A stretch of 64,000 nt of DNA from AP-15 sp963698995 (GTDB lineage Bacteria; Pseudomonadota; Alphaproteobacteria; ATCC43930; CGMCC-115725). Under the pieces are notes generated by a model. That model was not told the DNA's origin. It ran no database searches and worked only from the letters and a program-made list of their open reading frames with translations. The stretch covers positions 1-64,000 of the forward strand of contig CAVOTD010000053.1 in the NCBI GenBank assembly GCA_963698995.1, given 5' to 3'. Shown here one piece after another: positions 38,232-47,376 of the stretch. Within the stretch, counting starts at the first letter, position 1, and each line of letters starts with the position of its first letter. The translations under genes were made by a program, and so were the position numbers.

Positions 38232-38630
38232 ATGACGATGAGCGATCCTCTCGGCGACATGCTGACGCGGATCCGCAACGGGCAGCGGGCGCGCCAAGCC
38301 GTCGTTGCGTCTCCCGCCTCGAAGATCCGCGCCAATGTGCTCGAAGTGCTGAGGCGCGAGGGGTATATCCGCGGCTTCACTCGAGAGCATGTTCGTCCGG
38401 GTGTCGCCGAGTTGCGCATCGAACTGAAATACGTCGACGGCGAACCGGTAATTCGTGAGATTTCGCGGGTCTCTAAGCCGGGCCGGCGGATTTATTCGCG
38501 CATCGCCGACTTGCCGCGGATCTATAACGGTCTCGGCATATCCATCCTGTCGACCCCGCGAGGGGTCATGTCGGACAACGAGGCCCGCGCCGCCAAGGTT
38601 GGCGGCGAGGTCCTCTGCCGCGTGTTCTGA
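38232..38630 (+). CDS. rpsH: 30S ribosomal protein S8 (uS8)
   Basis: A 132-aa protein that binds 16S rRNA helix 21 and in many bacteria represses the spc operon. It opens TMSDPLGDMLTRIRNGQRAR; the C-terminal signature is SILSTPRGVMSDNEARAAKV. ATG 38232 has GGAGG-like GGGGGCGCTGG upstream; ATG 38238 is the alternative. Confidence 0.96.
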   Translation: MTMSDPLGDMLTRIRNGQRARQAVVASPASKIRANVLEVLRREGYIRGFTREHVRPGVAELRIELKYVDGEPVIREISRVSKPGRRIYSRIADLPRIYNGLGISILSTPRGVMSDNEARAAKVGGEVLCRVF

Positions 38631-38639
38631 GGGTTTGCG

Positions 38640-39173
38640 ATGTCGCGTGTTGGCAAGCATCCGGTAACCGTACCGAGCGGGGTCGAGGTCGAGTTGTCCG
38701 GTCGGACGTTGAGCGCCAAGGGCGCTCTCGGCACCTTGCGCCTCGTCGTCAGCAACGAGGTTACCGCTTCGATCGCCGACGGCGCGGTCACGATCGCGCC
38801 GAACCACCCGACGAAGCACTCGCGGGCGATGTGGGGAACCACGCGCGCGCTGGTCAACAACATGGTCACTGGCGTATCGAAGGGCTTCTCGGTGGTCCTC
38901 GAAATCAGCGGCGTCGGCTACCGCGCCGCAGTTCAAGGCGGAACGCTCAATCTGCAGCTCGGCTACAGTCACGACATCGCCTATCCGATCCCCGCCGATG
39001 TCAAGATTGCCTGCGAACGGCCGACCGTCATTACGGTGAGCGGCGCCGACCGCCAGCGCGTCGGCCAGGTCGCCGCTGAGATCCGCGCCTATCGCCCGCC
39101 CGAACCCTACAAGGGCAAGGGGATCAAGTACTCGACCGAGACGGTTCGCCGGAAGGAAGGCAAGAAGAAGTAA
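38640..39173 (+). CDS. rplF: 50S ribosomal protein L6 (uL6)
   Basis: A 177-aa protein of the factor-binding site. SRVGKHPVTVPSGVEVELSG at the start, VTGVSKGFSVVLEISGVGYR in the middle and PPEPYKGKGIKYSTETVRRK at the end are diagnostic. It starts 9 bases after rpsH. Confidence 0.98.
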   Translation: MSRVGKHPVTVPSGVEVELSGRTLSAKGALGTLRLVVSNEVTASIADGAVTIAPNHPTKHSRAMWGTTRALVNNMVTGVSKGFSVVLEISGVGYRAAVQGGTLNLQLGYSHDIAYPIPADVKIACERPTVITVSGADRQRVGQVAAEIRAYRPPEPYKGKGIKYSTETVRRKEGKKK

Positions 39174-39177
39174 TCCG

Positions 39178-39544
39178 ATGGCAGAGAAAGCTAAGGTCCT
39201 CTTTCTGCGCCGGCGGCAACGGGTGCGAAGGAATTTGCGCCGCGCCGCGAACAACCGGCCGCGCCTCTCGGTTTTTCGCTCGTCGAAGCACATCTATGCA
39301 CAAATCATCGACGACGCGACCGGGCGCACTTTGGCGGCGGCCTCGAGCCTCGACGGCAGGACTTAAGACGAGCCTCAAGACCGGGGCCGACACCGCCGCC
39401 GCCGGTGCCGTCGGCAAGCTGGTGGCGGAACGGGCGAAAGCGGCGGGGGTCGAGCGGGTGGTGTTCGACCGCGGCGCTTATCTTTTTCACGGCCGGGTGA
39501 AAGCCCTGGCCGACGCCGCCCGCGAGGGCGGTCTCGATTTCTGA
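39178..39544 (+). CDS. rplR: 50S ribosomal protein L18 (uL18), 1-bp frameshift
   Basis: About 121 aa once corrected, a 5S rRNA-binding protein. The first frame gives RRRQRVRRNLRRAANNRPRL and SVFRSSKHIYAQIIDDATG, then stops early at a TAA. An extra G in the GG at 39355-39356 explains it; the second frame continues KTGADTAAAGAVGKLVAERA and FDRGAYLFHGRVKALADAAR to the normal end. Confidence 0.95.
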
Positions 39545-39554
39545 GAGGGCTAGG

Positions 39555-40142
39555 ATGGCACGTACCCAGGCGCGCACCCAGGGCGACCGGCGCGGCAGAG
39601 GCGACGACCGGCAGTCGCGCGAGCGCGAGGACAGCGAGTTCACCGAAAAGCTCGTCAACATCAATCGCGTCGCCAAAGTCGTGAAGGGCGGCCGGCGGTT
39701 TGGCTTTGCCGCGCTGGTCGTGGTTGGCGACCGAAAGGGGCGGGTCGGTTACGGCTCAGGCAAGGCGCGCGAAGTGCCGGAAGCCATCCGCAAAGCGACG
39801 GAGCAGGCGCGGCGCAGCATGATCCGCGTTCCGCTGCGCGAAGGGCGCACGCTGCATCACGACATTATCAGCACTTACGGCGCCGGCCACGTCGTCGTGC
39901 GCGCCGCCAAGCCGGGGACCGGGATCATCGCCGGCGGCCCGATGCGCGCGATCTTCGAGGCGCTCGGCGTGCATGACGTGGTGGCCAAATCGATCGGCAG
40001 TCCGAACCCGCACAACATGATCAAAGCGACCTTTGTCGCACTGGGCCAGGTCACCAGCCCGCGCGCGGTAGCGGCGCGGCGCGGCAAGAAGGTCGGCGAG
40101 ATCCTCGGCCGGCGTGACGGCGAGGCCCGGGAGAACGCGTGA
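39555..40142 (+). CDS. rpsE: 30S ribosomal protein S5 (uS5)
   Basis: A 195-aa accuracy and helicase protein. A long charged N-terminal extension of about 35 residues (QGDRRGRGDDRQSREREDSE) precedes the double-stranded RNA-binding core KLVNINRVAKVVKGGRRFGF and the GTGIIAGGPMRAIFEALGVH block. The stop overlaps the rpmD start. Confidence 0.98.
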   Translation: MARTQARTQGDRRGRGDDRQSREREDSEFTEKLVNINRVAKVVKGGRRFGFAALVVVGDRKGRVGYGSGKAREVPEAIRKATEQARRSMIRVPLREGRTLHHDIISTYGAGHVVVRAAKPGTGIIAGGPMRAIFEALGVHDVVAKSIGSPNPHNMIKATFVALGQVTSPRAVAARRGKKVGEILGRRDGEARENA

Positions 40143-40333
40143 TGGAGGGCAAGAAGTCGGTCACCGTCGTCCAGACCGGTAGCCCGATCGGCCGCGCACC
40201 GGACCAGCAGGCGACCCTCAAGGGGCTCGGTTTGAACAAGCGGCACCGCCGCCGCATTCTCGAAGACACACCCGCGGTTCGGGGTATGATCAATAAGGTG
40301 AAGCATCTCGTCCAGGTCGTCGACGACGAGTAA
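40142..40333 (+). CDS. rpmD: 50S ribosomal protein L30 (uL30)
   Basis: A 63-aa protein. VTVVQTGSPIGRAPDQQATL, GLGLNKRHRRRILEDTPAVR and the closing MINKVKHLVQVV are the full family pattern. ATG 40142 shares its A with the rpsE stop; a GTG at 40139 is also in frame. Confidence 0.95.
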   Translation: MEGKKSVTVVQTGSPIGRAPDQQATLKGLGLNKRHRRRILEDTPAVRGMINKVKHLVQVVDDE

Positions 40334-40380
40334 TACGCTTCGGGACATCATCGGCGCCGGTCCCGATGGAGGGACACCAG

Positions 40381-40884
40381 ATGAAGCTCAACGAAATCAG
40401 GGATAATCCGGGGGCCCATTACCGGGCCAAACGGGTCGGGCGTGGTATCGGTTCGGGCAAGGGCAAGACGTCGGGGCGCGGCGGCAAAGGCCAGACCGCG
40501 CGGACTGGCGTAGCGCTCAATGGCTTCGAGGGAGGCCAGACCCCGCTGCATCGCCGGCTGCCGAAGCGCGGCTTCAACAACAAGATCTTTCGCAAGGACT
40601 TCAAGGTGGTGAATCTCGGTCGTCTCCAGGCCGCGCTCGATAATGGCAAGCTGAACGCCGCTGGAACCCTCGACGGCGCGGCGTTGGTTTCGTCGGGCGT
40701 GCTCCGGCGCCTTGGCGACGGCGTCCGCCTGCTGGCCAAGGGGGAGCTGCGCACCGCGATCACGATTAAAGTCGCGGGTGCCTCTCAGGCGGCGATCGCG
40801 GCGGTCGAAAAGGCCGGGGGCAAGGTCATCCTGCCGGCCGGCAATGCAAAGGAAACGCCGGCCGAGGAGACTGCTTCGGTCTGA
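40381..40884 (+). CDS. rplO: 50S ribosomal protein L15 (uL15)
   Basis: A 167-aa late-assembly protein. MKLNEIRDNPGAHYRAKRVG, the Gly-rich RNA-binding stretch GRGIGSGKGKTSGRGGKGQT and GGQTPLHRRLPKRGFNN are typical. ATG 40381 is chosen because GGAGG lies 10 bases upstream and the family begins MKLNE. Confidence 0.97.
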   Translation: MKLNEIRDNPGAHYRAKRVGRGIGSGKGKTSGRGGKGQTARTGVALNGFEGGQTPLHRRLPKRGFNNKIFRKDFKVVNLGRLQAALDNGKLNAAGTLDGAALVSSGVLRRLGDGVRLLAKGELRTAITIKVAGASQAAIAAVEKAGGKVILPAGNAKETPAEETASV

Positions 40885-40928
40885 AGAGGGCGGCGCCGGC
40901 GGTCCCGGCACTTGGTGAGGAATGGTAA

Positions 40929-42275
40929 ATGGCGTCAGCCGCCGAACAACTCGCTGCCAGCATAAATCTCTCGGCCTTTTCCAAGGCGACCGAGCTCAAG
41001 AGCCGCATCTGGTTCACCCTCGGAGCGTTGGTGATCTACCGGCTCGGCACCTATATCCCGATCCCCGGTATCGATCCGGCGATACTCCAGGACGTTTTCT
41101 CGCGCAACGCCGGCGGCATCTTGGGCATGTTCGACATGTTCTCGGGCGGCGCGCTCGGGCGCATGACGATCTTCGCGCTGAACATCATGCCGTACATCTC
41201 GGCATCGATCATCATTCAGCTGCTGACCGCGGTTTCCCCCACCCTCGAAGCGCTGAAAAAGGAGGGCGAGAGCGGGCGCAAAAAGCTCAACCAGTATACC
41301 CGTCTCGGCACCGTCTTGCTGGCGGCAGTCCAGTCCTATGGGATCGCCGTCGGGCTCGAGGGGATGCACGCCGGGGCGCAAACCGCGGTCATCGATCCCG
41401 GGCTGTTCTTCCGGTTGGTCACGGTCGTGACGTTGGTCTGCGGGACGGTCTTTCTGATGTGGCTCGGCGAGCAGATCACCGCGCGCGGCGTCGGGAACGG
41501 CATCTCGCTGATCATCATGGCCGGTATCGTCGCCAATCTGCCGCACGCCCTGGCGTCCACTCTGGAGCTCGGCCGTACCGGTGCGATTTCGACCGTCTTC
41601 ATCATCATTTTCCTGGTGATGTCGGTCGCGGTGGTCGCCTTCATCGTCTTCATGGAGCGCGCGCAACGCCGCATTCTCGTCCAGTATCCAAAGCGCCAGG
41701 TCGGCAGCAAGATGTTTGGCGGCGACGCCTCTCACCTGCCGCTGAAGATCAACACCTCGGGGGTAATCCCGCCGATCTTCGCCTCATCGCTGCTGTTGCT
41801 GCCGGCGACGGTGGCGAATTTCCAATCCAACGGACAGAGCTTTGGCTGGATCGGCGAGATCACGGCCTATCTCGCGCATGGCCGACCGCTTTACATGGCG
41901 CTCTATGTCGGCCTGATCTGCTTCTTCTGCTTCTTCTACACGGCGATCGTGTTCAATCCGACCGAGACGGCGGACAATCTGCGGAAATATGGCGGGTTCA
42001 TCCCCGGGATCAGACCCGGCAAGAACACCGCCGACTATCTCGATTATATCCTGACCCGCCTGACCGTCGTCGGCGCCGCCTATCTGTCGGCGGTCTGCAT
42101 CCTTCCCGAGATCCTGATCTCGGAATATTCGGTGCCATTCTACTTCGGCGGGACCAGCCTCTTGATCGTCGTCAGCGTCACGATGGATACGGTTGCCCAG
42201 ATCCACTCGCATCTGCTGGCCCATCAGTACGAGGGTCTGATCAAGAAGGCGAAACTAAGGGGGCGCCGCGGATGA
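40929..42275 (+). CDS. secY: Preprotein translocase subunit SecY
   Basis: A 448-aa channel protein of SecYEG with ten membrane spans. It begins with a cytoplasmic helix (FSKATELKSRIWFTLGALV), has the plug region IPGIDPAILQDVFSRNAGGI, FDMFSGGALGRMTIFALNIM and IMPYISASIIIQLL, and the conserved loop FYTAIVFNPTETADNLRKYG. It works with SecE (14640) in the inner membrane. Overlaps adk by ATGA. Confidence 0.98.
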   Translation: MASAAEQLAASINLSAFSKATELKSRIWFTLGALVIYRLGTYIPIPGIDPAILQDVFSRNAGGILGMFDMFSGGALGRMTIFALNIMPYISASIIIQLLTAVSPTLEALKKEGESGRKKLNQYTRLGTVLLAAVQSYGIAVGLEGMHAGAQTAVIDPGLFFRLVTVVTLVCGTVFLMWLGEQITARGVGNGISLIIMAGIVANLPHALASTLELGRTGAISTVFIIIFLVMSVAVVAFIVFMERAQRRILVQYPKRQVGSKMFGGDASHLPLKINTSGVIPPIFASSLLLLPATVANFQSNGQSFGWIGEITAYLAHGRPLYMALYVGLICFFCFFYTAIVFNPTETADNLRKYGGFIPGIRPGKNTADYLDYILTRLTVVGAAYLSAVCILPEILISEYSVPFYFGGTSLLIVVSVTMDTVAQIHSHLLAHQYEGLIKKAKLRGRRG

Positions 42276-42916
42276 ACATCATCCTGCTCGGGCCGCCGGG
42301 CTCGGGGAAGGGGACTCAGGCAAAGCGGATCGAGCAGACCTACGGGATTGTCCAGCTTTCGACCGGCGACATGCTGCGCGCGACGACCGGTTGCGACACC
42401 GAGTTCGGACGGCGCGTCAAGGCCATCATGGATTCCGGACAGCTCGTGCCGGACGACATCATGATCGAGATGATCGACCACCGCATCGTCCAGCCGGACT
42501 GCGAGAGAGGTTTTATTCTCGACGGCTTTCCGCGCAACGTGCCGCAGGCGAGGGCGCTCGACGCGATGCTCGCCGAGCATGATCTCAAGCTCGACCATGT
42601 AATCCTGCTCGAGGTCGACGAAGCCGCCCTGGTCGACCGCCTGTCCGGGCGATTTACCTGCACCCAATGCGGCGCCAGCTTTCACGACCGCTACAATCGC
42701 CCGCGTCGCGACGGCGTCTGCGACGTCTGCGGCGGCGGCGAATTTGTTCGGCGTGCCGATGACAGGCCGGAGGCGGTCAAGGCGCGCTTTGAAGTCTATC
42801 GGGCGCAGACAGCGCCGATCCTACCCTACTACCGTGACCGCGGCATTTTGCGCCGTGTCGATGGGATGGCCGATATTGAGGCGGTGGCCGCGGAGATCGA
42901 TCATATTCTCGGCTGA
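42272..42916 (+). CDS. adk: Adenylate kinase
   Basis: A 214-aa enzyme that interconverts ATP plus AMP and 2 ADP. The P-loop is GPPGSGKGTQAKRI (residues 7-20); AMP-site text is STGDMLRA and GFILDGFPRN. The LID has four cysteines (130, 133, 150, 153; CTQC and CDVC), so it probably binds zinc, a form common in Gram-positives and some alphaproteobacteria. Overlaps the secY stop. Last gene before an internal promoter. Confidence 0.97.
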   Translation: MNIILLGPPGSGKGTQAKRIEQTYGIVQLSTGDMLRATTGCDTEFGRRVKAIMDSGQLVPDDIMIEMIDHRIVQPDCERGFILDGFPRNVPQARALDAMLAEHDLKLDHVILLEVDEAALVDRLSGRFTCTQCGASFHDRYNRPRRDGVCDVCGGGEFVRRADDRPEAVKARFEVYRAQTAPILPYYRDRGILRRVDGMADIEAVAAEIDHILG

Positions 42917-42972
42917 TACGGGATCGAGCCGTGGGAAATACCTCCCCTAGCGTCGTGCGGCCGCAAGTAGGG

Positions 42973-43000
42973 TTGACGGAAGTATGTTAATCCTTATAAT
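42973..43000 (+). promoter_or_regulatory. Near-consensus promoter for rpsM-rpsK-rpoA-rplQ
   Basis: TTGACG at 42973-42978, a 16-bp spacer and a perfect TATAAT at 42995-43000, in the 145-bp adk-rpsM gap. A small hairpin, CGCCC/GGGCG, lies just downstream in the leader. The flanking sequence is AT-rich compared with the operon. Confidence 0.8.
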
Positions 43001-43061
43001 ACCCGCCCTTGCAAACGGGCGAACTAAACCTCATTTTCGATACTTTTAAGGAGAAGCGCAG

Positions 43062-43430
<369 letters not shown>

Positions 43431-43466
43431 AGTCGTCAGCGCGGACCAGACAGCGGAAAGGATCAC

Positions 43467-43862
43467 ATGGCGAGAACGGCGGCGGCGCCGCGACTGCGGC
43501 GGCGCGAACGCAAGAACATCACATCGGGCACGGCCCATGTGAACGCCACGTTCAACAACACGATGATCACGATCACCGATGCCCAGGGCAATACGATCGC
43601 GTGGTCATCGTCCGGCAGTCAGGGCTTTAAGGGATCGCGCAAGTCGACGCCTTACGCGGCGCAAGTCGCCGCCGAAGATGCCGGACGCAAAGCCATGGAA
43701 CATGGCATGCGGACCCTGGACATCGAGGTCAAAGGGCCGGGTTCGGGGCGGGAATCGGCCTTGCGGGCACTACAGGCCGTCGGGTTCGCAGTCACGTCGA
43801 TCCGCGATGTGACACCGATCCCCCATAATGGCTGCCGCCCGCCCAAGCGGCGCCGCGTCTGA
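43467..43862 (+). CDS. rpsK: 30S ribosomal protein S11 (uS11)
   Basis: A 131-aa platform protein. RRERKNITSGTAHVNATFNN, TITDAQGNTIAWSSSGSQGF and VTSIRDVTPIPHNGCRPPKR are diagnostic, including the Asn-Gly that can form isoaspartate. GGAAAGG precedes the ATG. Confidence 0.98.
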   Translation: MARTAAAPRLRRRERKNITSGTAHVNATFNNTMITITDAQGNTIAWSSSGSQGFKGSRKSTPYAAQVAAEDAGRKAMEHGMRTLDIEVKGPGSGRESALRALQAVGFAVTSIRDVTPIPHNGCRPPKRRRV

Positions 43863-43973
43863 CGCGTAAAGCCGCCCCCGCAAGGCGGGTTTCGATCGGG
43901 AATGCGCCGGCCAGTTCGAGGCCGGCGCCTATAGCGGATGACATCCGCCTCAAAAACGACCGAGGTGCGACAC

Positions 43974-44990
43974 TTGCTTCAGAGAAATTGGCAAACACTG
44001 ATCAAACCGAAACAGCTTTCGGTAGAGCCGGGCGACGATCCCAAGCGCGTCGCCACCGTCGTTGCCGAGCCGCTCGAGCGCGGTTTCGGCTTGACCTTGG
44101 GCAATGCGCTGCGTCGCGTGCTGCTCTCTTCGTTGCAGGGCGCGGCGGTCACCTCGATGCAGATCGAAGGCGTCCTGCACGAATTTTCGTCGATTCCGGG
44201 CGTGCTCGAGGACATCACCGACATCGTCCTGAACGTCAAAAGCATCGATCTGAGGATGTATGGCGATGGTCCGAAGCGCATGCGGTTGCGCGCCAACGGC
44301 CCCGGCGAGGTGCGCGCCGGCGCGATCGAAACCGGCCATGATATCGACATCATGAACCCCGATTTGGTGATCTGCACGCTCGACGGCGGCACCAAGATCG
44401 CGATGGAACTGACTGTCGAGAACGGCAAGGGCTATGTTCCGGCGACGCAAAACCGCCCGGAGGATGCGCCGATCGGTCTCATTCCGGTCGATGCGCTGTT
44501 CAGTCCGGTACGCAAGGTTTCCTATAGAGTCGAAAACACCCGGGTCGGACAGGTCACCGACTATGACCGGCTGGCTCTTCGGGTCGAAACCAACGGCGCC
44601 GTGACCCCCGAGGATTCGGTGGCGCTGGCGGCGCGCATCCTGCAGGACCAGTTGCAGCTGTTCATCAATTTCGAAGAGCCCCGCCATCCGTCCGAAGAGG
44701 TTCGCCCGAGCGAGCTGCCGTTCAACAAGAATTTGCTGCGCAAGGTCGACGAGCTCGAACTGTCGGTACGCTCGGCCAACTGCCTGAAGAACGACAACAT
44801 CGTCTATATCGGCGATCTGGTTCAGAAATCCGAGGCGGAAATGCTGCGGACGCCGAATTTCGGCCGCAAATCGCTGAACGAGATCAAAGAGGTGCTGGCT
44901 CAAATGGGGCTCCATCTCGGCATGGAGATCCCGAACTGGCCGCCCGAAAACATCGAGGAACTCGCCAAGCGCCTCGACGAGCCCTATTGA
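43974..44990 (+). CDS. rpoA: RNA polymerase alpha subunit
   Basis: The N-terminal domain dimerises and assembles RNA polymerase (RNWQTLIKPKQLSVEPG, FGLTLGNALRRVLLSSLQGA); a linker leads to the C-terminal domain that binds UP elements and activators (ELELSVRSANCLKNDNIVYI, LRTPNFGRKSLNEIKEVL). A TTG at 43974 is proposed as start: GAGG lies 8 bases upstream, the protein then begins at MLQRNWQ as in relatives, and the length is 338 aa, normal for alphaproteobacteria. The in-frame ATG at 43938 adds 12 residues and has no good ribosome binding site. Confidence 0.95.
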   Translation: MLQRNWQTLIKPKQLSVEPGDDPKRVATVVAEPLERGFGLTLGNALRRVLLSSLQGAAVTSMQIEGVLHEFSSIPGVLEDITDIVLNVKSIDLRMYGDGPKRMRLRANGPGEVRAGAIETGHDIDIMNPDLVICTLDGGTKIAMELTVENGKGYVPATQNRPEDAPIGLIPVDALFSPVRKVSYRVENTRVGQVTDYDRLALRVETNGAVTPEDSVALAARILQDQLQLFINFEEPRHPSEEVRPSELPFNKNLLRKVDELELSVRSANCLKNDNIVYIGDLVQKSEAEMLRTPNFGRKSLNEIKEVLAQMGLHLGMEIPNWPPENIEELAKRLDEPY

Positions 44991-44997
44991 GGATCCA

Positions 44998-45423
44998 ATG
45001 CGCCATCGCCTGCGCGGCCGCAGCTTCAGCCGCAAATCCGCCCACCGCAAGGCAATGTTCGAGAACCTCGCCGCGGCGCTGATCAAGCACGAGCAGATCA
45101 AGACGACCCTTCCCAAGGCCAAGGATCTGCGCCCCTTCGTCGAGCGGCTGATCACGCTCGGCAAGCATGGCGGTCTCGCCAACCGCCGCCGCGCAATCGC
45201 GGCGCTGCAGGATACCGGTTTGGCGGAAAAGCTGATGACGGTCCTGGCCCAGCGCTATACTGCCAGGGCCGGCGGTTATACCCGCATCATCAAGGCCGGG
45301 TATCGTTACGGCGACAATGCGGCGATGGCGCTGATCGAGCTGGTCGATCGTGACCCCGAGGCCAAAGGCAAGGATTCCGGCCCGAGCGCGACCGAAGGCG
45401 AAGACGAGGTCGAAGCCGCCTAG
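44998..45423 (+). CDS. rplQ: 50S ribosomal protein L17 (bL17)
   Basis: A 141-aa protein near the tunnel exit. MRHRLRGRSFSRKSAHRKAM and LIKHEQIKTTLPKAKDLRPF are standard; residues beyond about 118 are an acidic tail. It starts 7 bases after rpoA and closes the alpha operon. Confidence 0.97.
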   Translation: MRHRLRGRSFSRKSAHRKAMFENLAAALIKHEQIKTTLPKAKDLRPFVERLITLGKHGGLANRRRAIAALQDTGLAEKLMTVLAQRYTARAGGYTRIIKAGYRYGDNAAMALIELVDRDPEAKGKDSGPSATEGEDEVEAA

Positions 45424-45437
45424 CTCACTCTGACCGG

Positions 45438-45458
45438 CCCCAGCTTTACGGGCTGGGG
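45438..45458 (+). terminator. Hairpin after rplQ
   Basis: A 7-bp stem CCCCAGC/GCTGGGG, 15 bases past the stop. It shares its core with repeat family A (CCCAGCC/GGCTGGG) and lacks a T-run, so it could be either the operon's 3' end structure or a repeat fragment. Confidence 0.4.
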
Positions 45459-45712
45459 ACCCCTCCCGGAAATAGCCGCGGCACGCCTTTTCCCCTAAAC
45501 CGCCGAACCCGGTTGCGTCGCGACCACCGCCAAAACGTCTATCGCGCGTCCGCAGCTTGCCCATCGGCGGGTTAGTCGGATCATAGCCCGTCTCAAAGAG
45601 AGGCTCGAACGTGGGTAGTGTCTCAATTTGAATTGTAACAGGGGTTGACCGCCCTGTTGCTTCGCGCCTCTCGTCCCCACATGTTTGGCGGAAAGCTGGG
45701 GGTGAGCAGAAC

Positions 45713-45910
45713 ATGACGACAAGAGAATGGCAGCTGACGGAGCGGGCAAGGCGTCAGCAATACCTCGGTCGGTTGCAATCAGGTAACGCGACAACGCAGG
45801 CGCGCCGGGGATCGAACTCTCCGATTGTCGATACCACGGGGCAGACGATCGAAATGGAAAAGGCCGCAATCGCCGAGCTCGATGCGTTGATGGCGCAAGA
45901 CGGCATCTGA
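45713..45910 (+). CDS. Small hypothetical protein in TIR element
   Basis: A 65-aa protein, first of three inside the element. It opens with a basic helix TTREWQLTERARRQQYLGRL, then a polar loop, and ends in an acidic helix EKAAIAELDALMAQDG. No known domain. Its end overlaps the next frame's presumed ATG at 45890. Confidence 0.45.
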   Translation: MTTREWQLTERARRQQYLGRLQSGNATTQARRGSNSPIVDTTGQTIEMEKAAIAELDALMAQDGI

Positions 45911-46034
45911 GATCCCCAAGGGACCGAGAGGCGAGAAGCGCCCCGCCGATGTGATCGGCAACGCCGTCAAGCTGATGCGGATCGCGACTGATCGGCGCGA
46001 TGCGATGCGCGCCCGAACACTTAGGGTCGGATGA
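45890..46034 (+). CDS. Small conserved protein (PKGPRGEKRPADVIGNAV type), 1-bp frameshift
   Basis: The frame ending at 46034 reads KTASEIPKGPRGEKRPADVI then GNAVKLMRIAT. This is a short motif I associate with many tiny rhizobial hypothetical proteins of about 50-70 aa. It has no start codon in frame, but the ATG at 45890 joins it if one base is missing near 45893-45895, giving about 48 aa. Function unknown. Confidence 0.45.
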
Positions 46035-46166
46035 ATGCGGTCGTCCAAATTCGATACGCGCCGCCGACCTCGCAACGTCACTCTGACCAAAAGGATAGTT
46101 ACTGTATTGCTCTTCGCAGCCGCGATGATCTTCTTAGCCTTGGTGATCAGCGGCATATTTCGATAA
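46035..46166 (+). CDS. Small single-span membrane protein in TIR element
   Basis: A 43-aa protein that begins at the base after the preceding stop codon. The basic N-terminus MRSSKFDTRRRPRNVTLTKR is followed by one membrane span, IVTVLLFAAAMIFLALVISG, and a short tail. The charge pattern predicts the N-terminus inside. Too short for most gene finders. No family recognised. Confidence 0.45.
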   Translation: MRSSKFDTRRRPRNVTLTKRIVTVLLFAAAMIFLALVISGIFR

Positions 46167-46288
46167 ACCCCGGCGCGCCCGCGTCGACGCTGTTACATTC
46201 AAACTGAGACACTACTCGAACGTGTGCGGGGTTGGGGCAGAGGCCTCTTGGGTCTAAAGTGAAACCGAGACCGAGGAGGGGACGCGAG

Positions 46289-47376
46289 ATGCTGTTCAAA
46301 TGCACGCCGCCGGGCGCGGCAATCCCGGGGCGCTTCCCGGGCCGGCGCATGCCCGCGGCAAATGGTTCACGGTCGATATTCACTGCCATGTACTGACGCC
46401 TAAAGGCGGCGGAGATGGTCGCCGGAAATGCCGATGCGACGCGCCATCCGCGGGAGGTCTACGCCAATCAGCTGACCCGTGAGGTCAACCGACGAGCAGG
46501 CCGAGCGCACCCGCATCCAATTCACCTCGGTCGAGAAGCGGCTCGCCGACATGGATCTGATGGGTATCGATATCCAGGCGATCTCGCCCTCGCCGAACCA
46601 GACCTATTACGGCGCCGACCGCGATCTCGGGATCGCGACGGCGCGGATCGTCAACGACAACCTCGCCGACATCGCCGGCCGTCATCCCGACCGGTTTGTC
46701 GCGCTCGGCACGGTGCCGTTTCAAGCGCCCGATCTGGCGGTCGCCGAGCTCGACCGCCTGCATAAATCGCTCGGGCTTTCGCGGCATCGAAATCGCGACC
46801 AACGTCGCCGGCGAGGATTTCTCGGCGCAGCGCTTCCGCAAGATCTTTGCCCGCATCGAGGAACTCGGTCTCCTCGTCTTCATGCACCCGACCGGCTTCC
46901 CCGAGGCGCGGCGCTTTGCCGACCATTATCTGGTCAATGTGATCGGCAATCCGCTCGATTCGACCGTTGCCGTGCATCACCTGATCTTTGGCGGCGTATT
47001 GCACGATCACCCCAACCTGAAGCTGGTCATCGCCCATGGCGGCGGCTATCTGCCGGCCTATTCGGGCCGCATCGATCACGCCGCCTCGGCGCGGCCCGAT
47101 GCCTGCGAGCAGATCCACCGCATGCCGACCACCTATTTGAAGCGGCTCTATTTCGACACGATCGTCTTCACGCATCACCAGCTCGAATATCTCGTCGAGC
47201 AATACGGCGCCGACCATGTGCTGGTGGGCACCGACTATCCCGCCGATATGGGCGAGGTCGACCCGATCGGCTTTATCGAGAGGGCCGCGGGGCTCGACGA
47301 CAACGAGCGCCGCGCGATCCTTGGCCGCAATGCGGCGCGGCTGTTGAACATCGAAATCCCGGGGAGGCCGGAATGA
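46289..47376 (+). CDS. Amidohydrolase family protein (ACMSD-like), copy 1, four indels
   Basis: About 361 aa once corrected. TIM-barrel metal-dependent hydrolase or decarboxylase of the amidohydrolase-2 group. Metal ligands are DIHCHV (His-x-His), His in VFMHPTGF, His in VIAHGGGYLPAYSG and Asp in GTDYPADMG. The reading frame changes four times, each by one base: a missing C near 46341, and extra bases near 46405, 46489 and 46773. The tandem copy downstream shows the correct path. AGGAGGGG precedes the ATG at 46289. Members act on aromatic acids or lactones; substrate unknown. Confidence 0.8.

Larger units (their letters stand above)
45616..46214. mobile_element. 599-bp TIR element with target duplication and small genes, no transposase
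   Basis: The left end (45616-45641) starts TAGTGTCTCAATTTGAAT and the right end (46190-46214) is its near-perfect inverse, starting TAGTGTCTCAGTTTGAAT on the minus strand; both continue to GTAACAG. CTCGAACGTG occurs directly at 45604-45613 and again at 46215-46224, a 10-bp target duplication (2 bases, GG, separate the left copy from the end). Inside are three tandem small frames but no transposase, so the unit would need enzymes from elsewhere. The family is not recognised. Confidence 0.75.

Noticed and set aside
37911..38630. Apparent rpsN-rpsH fusion protein
   Set aside because: It arises from an extra C in rpsN; the next frame restores the normal uS14 end and stop at 38217.
40922..42916. 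Apparent 664-aa protein spanning secY and adk
   Set aside because: Only the last third (adk) is real in this frame; the first part is out of frame with secY, which is intact on its own.
43938..43973. ATG at 43938 as the rpoA start
   Set aside because: It would add 12 residues absent in relatives and has no good ribosome binding site; the TTG at 43974 has GAGG at proper spacing.
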